The notes beneath the pieces were generated by a model. That model saw only the letters and a program-made list of their open reading frames with translations, was not told where the DNA came from and did not search any database. A DNA stretch of 24,486 nucleotides from JAXHTY01 sp034189225 (GTDB lineage: Bacteria; Desulfobacterota; Desulfobacteria; Desulfobacterales; Desulfosudaceae), in assembly GCA_034189225.1 (NCBI GenBank), contig JAXHVL010000022.1:1-24486 (forward strand). Direction: 5' to 3'. Below, piece after piece: positions 13,631 through 19,865 of this stretch. A program made the translations under genes and the position numbers. Every line of letters starts with the position of its first letter. Positions within the stretch are counted from its first letter, which is position 1.

Positions 13631-15589
13631 ATGGATTGGATTACCCGACATGCGGAGAAATCACTCGAGCGCCTCATTCCCCGGATCCGGCCGGTGCTGG
13701 GGCCCTATGACGAAAAATACACGGAGTTGTGGGAGGAATTTGAAGTCCGGCTGCGCAGGGAGTGGGAGCGGCTGTTCCGGCTGCTGGTAAGTATTTATGG
13801 TCAGCACTATGATTTTTTTTATCACCTGGAACAGATTCTTGCCACGGCGGTTCGCGCCTGGGCCGAGCGGCCGGATTATCTGAAGGAACTGGACAAGGCG
13901 CGGGAGGTTGATCCCCAGTGGTTCCAGTCCCAGGAGATGGTTGGCGGCGTTCTTTATGTGGACCTGTTCAGCGACAACCTGGGCGCCTTGTCCGATCATA
14001 TTTCCTATTTTAACGAACTGGGACTGACCTATCTGCATTTAATGCCGTTGTTTGCCATTCCATACGGCAACAGCGACGGCGGTTACGCGGTGAGCGACTA
14101 TCGGGCCATTAATCCGGATCTGGGAACTATGGAGGAGCTGGCCGTGGTCGCCCGGATACTCCACAATGAAGGCATCAGCCTGGTGCTGGATTTTGTCCTG
14201 AATCACACCTCGGACGAACACGCCTGGGCCCAGTATGCAAAGGAAGGGGACCCGGATTTTCAGGAGTACTATTACATGTTTCCGGACCGGCGTATGCCGG
14301 ACCAGTACCAGCATACCCTCCGGGATATCTTTCCGGATGCCCGGCGCGGCAGCTTTACCTGGAACGAGGAAACGGCCAGGTGGGTGTGGACCACCTTCAA
14401 CAGCTTTCAGTGGGACCTGAACTACGCTAACCCTGCTGTGTTCCGGGCCATGGCCGAGGAGATGCTCTTTCTGGCCAACATGGGGGTCCAGGTGCTTCGC
14501 CTGGACGCGGTGGCGTTTATATGGAAGCGCCTGGGCACCGATTGCGAGAACCAGCCCGAAGCCCACATGATCGTCCGGGCGCTGAATGCTATCGCCCGTA
14601 TCGCCGCGCCGGCTCTGCTGTTCAAGTCCGAGGCCATCGTTCATCCCGACGCGGTGATGCAGTACATTCATCCCGAGGAGTGCCAGCTTTCCTACAACCC
14701 CATGCTCATGGCCCTGCTGTGGGAGGCCCTTGCCACCCGGGAGGTGAAACTGCTCAACCACGCCATGCGCAAGCGGGTTCGCATCCACGAGGAATGCGCT
14801 TGGGTGAACTACCTGCGGTGTCACGACGATATCGGATGGACCTTTGATGATGACGATGCCCGGGAGGTGGGCATCGATCCGGTGGGCCACCGACGGTTTC
14901 TCAATGAATTTTATACTGGCGAATTCCCCGGTTCCTTCGGCCGGGGCGTGCCGTTTCAATACAACCCGGATACCGGCGACCGCCGGGTGTCCGGCACACT
15001 GGCCTCCCTGGCCGGTCTCGAAGCGGCCCTGGAGGCAAAGGACCGGGATCTCATCGAGGCCGCGGTTCACCGCATCAACCTGCTGCGGAGCATCATGCTC
15101 AGTGTGGGCGGCATTCCCCTGATTTATCTCGGGGACGAGTGGGGGATGCTCAATGATTATACCTATCTCTCTGATCCGGCCAAGGCCAGTGACAGCCGGT
15201 GGGTGCACCGGTCCCGCCAGCGCTGGCAGTCCGACAAAACCCTGTCCGACAGCGAGGCCCTGGAATGGCGGTTTTATAACGAACTGCTCGAGCTTATCAG
15301 TCTCCGTAAGAGCCTTCCGGCACTGCGGAACGGCAACATGGAGGTGTTTGGTACCGGCAACCCACATGTTTTCGGGTATATCCGGGCCTGCAAGGACCAG
15401 CGGCTGGTGATCGTCAATAATTTTTCCGACTTTTCTCAGTCCCTTTTCCAGTATCACCTGGATGCGGTTTCCAGTGCTTCTGGTTTTTTCGACCATATCA
15501 CCGGCAAACAACTGACCAATGGCCATGGCATTACTCTCAAGGCCTACCAGTTCATGTGGCTGGATGCGGAGGCCCGGGCATCGGTTTGA
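13631..15589 (+). CDS. Amylosucrase (GH13 subfamily 4 type)
   Basis: A 652-residue glycoside hydrolase family 13 enzyme closely resembling amylosucrase, which uses sucrose to build an alpha-1,4-glucan and releases fructose. A helical N-terminal domain (about 1-90) precedes the (beta/alpha)8 barrel. The catalytic triad is in place: nucleophile D292 (LRLDAVAFIWK), acid/base E334 (FKSEAIVHP) and D399 after H398 (RCHDDIGWTF). Amylosucrase-specific phrases are conserved: NSDGGYAVSDYR, GRGVPFQYNP, GDRRVSGT, GGIPLIYLGDE and DSRWVHR (the arginine that helps bind sucrose). Length and residue spacing track the Neisseria enzyme within a few residues. No signal peptide is seen, so it should be cytoplasmic. 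Sucrose hydrolase and trehalose synthase-like relatives are less likely. No sucrose transporter or fructokinase is in the window. Confidence 0.88.
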   Translation: MDWITRHAEKSLERLIPRIRPVLGPYDEKYTELWEEFEVRLRREWERLFRLLVSIYGQHYDFFYHLEQILATAVRAWAERPDYLKELDKAREVDPQWFQSQEMVGGVLYVDLFSDNLGALSDHISYFNELGLTYLHLMPLFAIPYGNSDGGYAVSDYRAINPDLGTMEELAVVARILHNEGISLVLDFVLNHTSDEHAWAQYAKEGDPDFQEYYYMFPDRRMPDQYQHTLRDIFPDARRGSFTWNEETARWVWTTFNSFQWDLNYANPAVFRAMAEEMLFLANMGVQVLRLDAVAFIWKRLGTDCENQPEAHMIVRALNAIARIAAPALLFKSEAIVHPDAVMQYIHPEECQLSYNPMLMALLWEALATREVKLLNHAMRKRVRIHEECAWVNYLRCHDDIGWTFDDDDAREVGIDPVGHRRFLNEFYTGEFPGSFGRGVPFQYNPDTGDRRVSGTLASLAGLEAALEAKDRDLIEAAVHRINLLRSIMLSVGGIPLIYLGDEWGMLNDYTYLSDPAKASDSRWVHRSRQRWQSDKTLSDSEALEWRFYNELLELISLRKSLPALRNGNMEVFGTGNPHVFGYIRACKDQRLVIVNNFSDFSQSLFQYHLDAVSSASGFFDHITGKQLTNGHGITLKAYQFMWLDAEARASV

Positions 15590-15968
15590 ATAAAACAGTC
15601 TTTGGGCTATATAATCAGATCCTGAATCCGCATCATGAAAATACCGATGTCGCTGGCATATTCCGGGGGGCCTTTCACCGTCAGGTAACCGTTTCTTATG
15701 GCGGTGATCATGTCCACACCTTTGCCCTTGACGGTATTGGCAATGATCACCACCGGGCCGCCGGTCGCGTCTTTGGCCTCGTCGATGGCCGCCCCCAGTC
15801 CCTCTCTGTTTTTATGACAGTGATTATGGTAAACAATAGGGGAAAAACGCGGATTCACGCATTTTATCGTTTACATTGGTTATGAGGGCGAAGAACTGCA
15901 ACAACCGTTCAGCGAAGGGAGCGCTTTTTTCGAAGCCCCCCCCAAAAAAAAATACAGGAAATATTTAC
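15590..15968. other. Intergenic region with gene fragment and homopolymer tracts
   Basis: Apart from the transketolase-like remnant on the minus strand (15607-15858), it holds a weak 4-base stem followed by a T run (15911-15930) and a C8 tract followed by an A9 tract (15936-15952). The helicase ribosome binding site comes directly after these tracts. Confidence 0.5.
15607..15858 (-). pseudogene. Transketolase-like gene fragment
   Basis: The minus-strand frame contains LGAAIDEAKDATGGPVVII followed by ANTVKGKGV (codons within 15715-15798). This matches the part of transketolase N-terminal subunits that reads AxDEAK...PxxIIAxTVKGKGV, next to the thiamine diphosphate site. Before it (KNREG and upstream) and after it (MITAIRNGYL onward) the match is lost, where a real enzyme would continue with FMEN-like sequence. 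At most 83 codons are open, against about 270 for a transketolase half. I read it as a decayed remnant left by deletion or insertion. Whether the remaining frame is expressed is unknown. Confidence 0.45.
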
Positions 15969-18227
15969 ATGCACAAATGGAACGACAACGCCGCTATAAT
16001 GGCCTCCAAATACATCAACACCACCAACTGCCACGTGTTTCTCACGGGCCGTGCCGGCACCGGCAAAACCACCTTTCTTCACGATATCCGGCATCACACC
16101 CATAAAAATACCATCGTGGCCGCGCCCACGGGCATTGCCGCCATCAATGCCGAAGGCGTCACCCTGCATTCCCTGTTTCAGCTGCCGTTTGGTGCCTTTA
16201 TTCCGGAGGATGCATTCCCGGATGGCCGGCCGCCCGCCTTTGAACTTAACACGCCCAAAACCCTTCACCGCCAGCTGAAAATGAACGCCACCAAACGCAA
16301 CATGCTGCAGAAGCTGGAGCTGCTCATCATCGACGAGGTGAGCATGCTTCGGGCCGACCTTCTGGATGCTATCGATACGGTATTGCGCCGCATGCGCCGG
16401 CGTCCCCATTCGCCCTTTGGCGGGGTGCAAATCCTGTTTATCGGCGACCTGAATCAGCTGCCGCCGGTGATAAAGGATGCCGAATGGCAGGTCCTGCGGG
16501 AATACTATAACACGCTGTTCTTTTTCGGGGCCCGGTCGCTTCAGGACAGCCCACCGGTCTATCTCGAGCTGGAGCATATCTACAGACAGTCCGATCCGGT
16601 GTTTATTAATATTCTGAACAATCTGCGGGACGGGCAGGTCTCTTCGACGGACACCGAGCGACTGAACCAGCATTGCCGTCCGGACTTCACCCCGTCAGCC
16701 GGGGACGGGTATGTATTTCTCACCACCCATAACCGCAAGGCCGACAATATCAACCGTGCAAAACTGGCAAAACTGCCGGGCCGGGAATATCACTATAACG
16801 CCCGGGTGGAAGGCACCTTTGACGATCATACCTGGCCCGTGGACGCGGTCCTGACCCTGAAAAAAGGCGCCCAGGTCATGTTCATCAAAAATGACATATC
16901 CGGTGAAAACCGGTTTTTCAATGGCAAGATAGGGATCGTGGACGAACTGCGGGAAGACGATATAAAGGTGCGGTTTGATGACGGCAGCGACCCCGTATGG
17001 GTGGAATCCCACATTTGGGAGAACAAGCGATACACCCTGGACAAGACCACCAACGAGATCCAGGAAAAGGTGGTGGGCACATTTGTGCACTTTCCCCTGA
17101 AGCTGGCCTGGGCCATCACCATTCACAAGAGCCAGGGCCTGACCTTTGACAGGGCCGTGATTGATGTATCCCAGGCATTTGCCGCCGGCCAGGTATACGT
17201 AGCCCTTTCCCGGCTGACCGCCCTGGATGGGCTGGTCCTTACAGAGCCCTTTCGCTGGCAGGGCCATCGCCGTGACCCGGTGCTGGAATCCTTTGCCGAA
17301 CGGAAAACCACGTCCGATTCATTGGACTCAGAGTTGAATAATGCCGCCAACCAGTACCTGGCCATTGCGGTCAAAGATGCCTTTGATTTTTCCGGTTTAT
17401 GGGCCGCCCTTCACCAGCACATCCGTACCTATGACAAGGACGCCAGCCGTTCGCAGAAACAGCAGTACCTGTCATGGGCCGAAACCCTCAAAGATGACGT
17501 TGCGCCGGTAAAAACCGTGGCCGACAAATTCATCAATCAGCTGGACGCTATTTTCAGTACCGATCCCCTGGATGATGCCTACCTGGCAGAGCGGGTACAG
17601 GCGGCGGTGGACTATTTTGATCCCCTGCTGAGCGGCTTCTCCCAGCGCATTTCGCAGCATGCCGACCAGGTGAAAAAATCCGCAAAAGGGGTAAAAGCAT
17701 ATATCCGGGAACTGGGCGAGCTGGAGCTTGAGTTTTATGACGGCCGCCGGAAAATACACAAGGCACTGGACCTGATTGCCGCCCACCGCAGTGACCGGGA
17801 GCTCACCCGCGCCGGCATGGCAATCCCCGAACACCAAGGGGCAATATCTTCCGGTAAAAGCGAACCATCCGGCCAATCAACGAAAAAAGCCCCCCGAAAA
17901 AAGGAACAAGGCGACACAAAGGCCATTACTCTGCAACTGTTCGAACAGGGCAAATCCGTTGACGAGATCGCCGCGGAACGCTCCCTCACCCTGCAAACCA
18001 TTCAGAAGCATCTGGCCCACTGGATCGAAAACGGCACCCTTGACATCAGCCGGCTGGTGGCCGATGAGGCCCTTGCCGACATCACCGCCGCCATCGACCA
18101 CTTGCAGACGCCTTTTTTCAAGCCGGTCTATGAATTTTTCGCCAAAAAATACGACTACGGCACCATCAAGTTTGCCGCCGCCCACCGCCGCCGGCTGGAA
18201 AACCAGGAAGCGGAAGATAAAAAGTAA
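15969..18227 (+). CDS. Pif1-like superfamily 1 helicase with C-terminal helix-turn-helix
   Basis: A 752-residue AAA/SF1 helicase. The N-terminal ATPase begins at once, with Walker A GRAGTGKT (27-34). Next come APTGIAAINAEGVTLHSLF, Walker B LLIIDEVSML (D122, E123) and GDLNQLPPV, the Pif1/RecD2-like set. Motif VI-like elements include IHKSQGLTF (385-393) and VYVALSRLT. After about residue 440 the protein becomes a helical region of unknown fold, then a Lys/Gly/Ser-rich linker. A helix-turn-helix segment follows (from about 651, KSVDEIAAERSLTLQTIQKHL), like the HTH_40 module of Bacteroidetes helicases. The ATG at 15969 has AGGAA 8 bases upstream; the frame is open further up to 15876 but without family resemblance. 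It probably unwinds DNA or G-quadruplexes; substrate unknown. The architecture suggests possible transfer from Bacteroidetes (inference). Confidence 0.85.
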   Translation: MHKWNDNAAIMASKYINTTNCHVFLTGRAGTGKTTFLHDIRHHTHKNTIVAAPTGIAAINAEGVTLHSLFQLPFGAFIPEDAFPDGRPPAFELNTPKTLHRQLKMNATKRNMLQKLELLIIDEVSMLRADLLDAIDTVLRRMRRRPHSPFGGVQILFIGDLNQLPPVIKDAEWQVLREYYNTLFFFGARSLQDSPPVYLELEHIYRQSDPVFINILNNLRDGQVSSTDTERLNQHCRPDFTPSAGDGYVFLTTHNRKADNINRAKLAKLPGREYHYNARVEGTFDDHTWPVDAVLTLKKGAQVMFIKNDISGENRFFNGKIGIVDELREDDIKVRFDDGSDPVWVESHIWENKRYTLDKTTNEIQEKVVGTFVHFPLKLAWAITIHKSQGLTFDRAVIDVSQAFAAGQVYVALSRLTALDGLVLTEPFRWQGHRRDPVLESFAERKTTSDSLDSELNNAANQYLAIAVKDAFDFSGLWAALHQHIRTYDKDASRSQKQQYLSWAETLKDDVAPVKTVADKFINQLDAIFSTDPLDDAYLAERVQAAVDYFDPLLSGFSQRISQHADQVKKSAKGVKAYIRELGELELEFYDGRRKIHKALDLIAAHRSDRELTRAGMAIPEHQGAISSGKSEPSGQSTKKAPRKKEQGDTKAITLQLFEQGKSVDEIAAERSLTLQTIQKHLAHWIENGTLDISRLVADEALADITAAIDHLQTPFFKPVYEFFAKKYDYGTIKFAAAHRRRLENQEAEDKK

Positions 18228-18301
18228 AAACCGCAAACCCGATAAAGTTCAACCGGAGGAGATTAAAGAGGAGTTGAGAAAAATAAAGTCATTCTTTACT
18301 T

Positions 18302-18453
18302 GATGGTCCCGTAAAAAGTCACTTTGGGACGGCAAAGTAAAAAGTTCAAGATCAAGGCGTCGATGTATCTCGAGGAATGGAGCGTACTTAGCCGTACGTG
18401 ACATGACGAGAGATGCATCGCAACGCAGATATTGGACTTTTTACGAAGCCGTC
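18302..18453. mobile_element. Miniature inverted-repeat element, copy 2, with target duplication
   Basis: A 152-base noncoding element. The left end is GATGGTCCCGTAAAAAGTC (18302-18320); the right end, read inward, is GACGGCTTCGTAAAAAGTC. It is flanked by the direct repeat TTACTT (18296-18301 and 18454-18459; the match extends to TTACTTGA if element bases are counted), which looks like a target-site duplication. An internal copy of the end motif, GACGGCAAAGTAAAAAGTT, lies at 18328-18346. The sequence matches copy 1 (1-147) in inverse orientation. It carries no transposase, so any movement would depend on an enzyme elsewhere. It separates the helicase from the cupin gene. Confidence 0.8.
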
Positions 18454-18494
18454 TTACTTGAGTGCATTGAATATACAATAAAGGAGAGACATCC

Positions 18495-18815
18495 ATGAAA
18501 CACCTTCACTACCCGGAAATAGACAGTCTGGACGCCGCCGCCGTCGGCCTGGACGGCGCGGAAAAAGTGAGCCTCAAACTCCTGTCCGACAACATTGTCG
18601 TGCTGGAGCTGGCCCCCGGCGGCCACACCCCGGATCACACCCATGGCGACAAAGAGCGGATCATCGTCATGGCCGGCACCGGCATCGTGAAATCCGATCA
18701 GCACCAAACCCCCATCCACCACCCTGATTTCCTCGAATTCGCCCCTGATGAACCCCACCAGATCATCAATACCGGAGAATATACGCTGGTGCTGATGTGC
18801 TTTCGGAATCAATGA
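18495..18815 (+). CDS. Small single-domain cupin protein
   Basis: A 106-residue cupin, a small beta-barrel that usually binds one metal ion. Cupin motif 1, G(X)5HXH(X)3E(X)6G, is perfect: G42, H48, H50, E54 and G61. Motif 2 supplies H88 and N92 (PHQIIN). The metal site is therefore complete. Cupins of this size serve as isomerases, dioxygenases, sensors or storage-type proteins, and the substrate cannot be told here. The ATG is backed by AGGAG (18482-18486) 8 bases upstream. It is a single-gene unit between the miniature element and the 125-base palindrome. No clear promoter is visible between the element and the gene, so the element or the helicase transcript may provide one. It is convergent with tlyA. 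Confidence 0.8.
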   Translation: MKHLHYPEIDSLDAAAVGLDGAEKVSLKLLSDNIVVLELAPGGHTPDHTHGDKERIIVMAGTGIVKSDQHQTPIHHPDFLEFAPDEPHQIINTGEYTLVLMCFRNQ

Positions 18816-18858
18816 GTACAAGGTCTGGGTAAGGTGGGCCCCCATGCAATCATTCTTC

Positions 18859-18983
18859 CCCGGATGTTTCACGGTCCACCTTGGCCGCTTCTGCTTACGT
18901 TGCGGAACATTCGCAGTAGACCACTACAGCTTTATGTTCCGGGCCTTGCATCTGTGGCCAATTCAACCCGTGAAACATCCGGG
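18859..18983. repeat. 125-base near-palindromic element
   Basis: The 16-base ends CCCGGATGTTTCACGG (18859-18874) and their reverse complement (18968-18983) are perfect. Inside, in register, are TTGGCC/GGCCAA (18881-18886, 18956-18961), CGGAACAT/ATGTTCCG (18903-18910, 18934-18941) and GTAG/CTAC around an ACCA loop (18916-18927). All pairs share a centre at about 18921. The unit can fold as one long interrupted hairpin in either strand. It carries no reading frame of note and looks like a palindromic dispersed element. Confidence 0.75.
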
Positions 18984-18994
18984 TCACCCGCCCT

Positions 18995-19028
18995 CCGACC
19001 ACTTTTCGTGGTAAGACCGGTTTTTTTT
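18995..19028 (+). terminator. Possible intrinsic terminator after the cupin gene
   Basis: A stem ACCAC/GTGGT (18998-19002, 19008-19012) may be extended by CCG/CGG across a 5-base bulge. It is followed directly by eight T residues (19021-19028). The bulge makes it imperfect, and it lies about 180 bases after the cupin stop. Confidence 0.3.
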
Positions 19029-19030
19029 CA

Positions 19031-19104
19031 CCACGGAAAGCACGGAAAAACACGGAAAAGGGGTTGTTGGCGTTGTCTTTCCGTGTGTTCCGTTTATTCC
19101 GTGG
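19031..19104. repeat. CACGGA-type hairpin repeat overlapping the tlyA 3' end
   Basis: Three CACGGAA units in the left arm (19031-19058) face complementary TTCCGTG-like units in the right arm (19078-19104). The right arm overlaps the tlyA stop codon at 19094-19096 and its last codons. The same repeat style, CCACGGAATACACGGAAA, appears at the window's right edge (24465-24486). Confidence 0.65.
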
Positions 19105-19858
19105 TTTTTGTGGTTTTGTGGTTGGGCTGGTAGATGGCGAAGAATTCGATGTTGCCTTTGGGGCCGGGGGTGGGGGACTGGGTAGCGGGGGTGGCGGAGA
19201 GGTTGTTGGCGGCGGCCCATTCGGACAGGGCGGTGATGACTTCCTGGTGCAGGGCGGGGTCTCGGACAACGCCGCCTTTGCCGACCTTGCCTTTGCCGAC
19301 TTCGAACTGGGGTTTGATGAGGGCGAGGATTCGGCCGGAAGGCCTGATAAAGGGCAGGGTGGCGGGAATGACGATTTTAAGGGAGATAAAGGAGACGTCG
19401 ATGACTGCCAGGTCCACGGGGGCTGGCATGGCATCGGGCTTCATGTGGCGGATGTTGGTGCGTTCGATGATGGTGACGCGGGGGTCCTGGCGCAGTTTCC
19501 AGGCGAACTGGCCGTATCCCACGTCCACGGCAAAGACGTGTGCGGCATTGCGCTGAAGCAGGCAATCGGTGAATCCGCCGGTGGAGGCGCCCACGTCCAG
19601 GCAGGTGAGGCCGGTGACGTCCAGGCTCAGGGCGTTGAGCGCGCCTTCCAGCTTGAGACCGCCGCGGCTCACGTAGGGGCACTGGTCTTTTACCTTGATG
19701 TTTACATCCGGAGAGACTTGGGCGCCGGCTTTTGTGGCGGGCATGTCATTGACCAAGACACTGCCGGCCATGATCAGGGCCTGTGCCTGCTGCCGGGAAC
19801 TGGTGAGGCCTTTTTCCACGAGCAGGGTATCGAGTCGTTTTTTGGAAGGGCAGCTCAT
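19094..19858 (-). CDS. tlyA: TlyA-family rRNA 2'-O-methyltransferase
   Basis: A 254-residue protein with an N-terminal S4 RNA-binding domain (about 6-66: KRLDTLLVEKGL...SRQQAQALIMAGSVLVND) and an FtsJ/RrmJ-like methyltransferase domain. The SAM motif is DVGASTGGFTDCLLQ (from 88), and the catalytic set resembles K69-D154-K182 (GGLKLEG, VIDVSFISL, LIKPQFEVGKG). TlyA proteins methylate the 2'-OH of cytidines in 23S, and sometimes 16S, rRNA; older annotation calls them hemolysin A. The start ATG is at 19858, 7 bases after the dxs stop, so it is the last gene of the operon. The family normally ends soon after GPKGNIEF; here the tail continues to HKTTKTTE, encoded partly by the intergenic repeat. 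Confidence 0.88.
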   Translation of the reverse strand: MSCPSKKRLDTLLVEKGLTSSRQQAQALIMAGSVLVNDMPATKAGAQVSPDVNIKVKDQCPYVSRGGLKLEGALNALSLDVTGLTCLDVGASTGGFTDCLLQRNAAHVFAVDVGYGQFAWKLRQDPRVTIIERTNIRHMKPDAMPAPVDLAVIDVSFISLKIVIPATLPFIRPSGRILALIKPQFEVGKGKVGKGGVVRDPALHQEVITALSEWAAANNLSATPATQSPTPGPKGNIEFFAIYQPNHKTTKTTE

Positions 19859-19865
19859 GAAATAT

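Noticed and set aside
18231..18303. A possible coding tail (ending KIKSFFT) between the helicase and the miniature element
   Set aside because: It continues an alternative frame overlapping the helicase end and stops at the element boundary. There is no start with family resemblance, so it is not supported as a gene.
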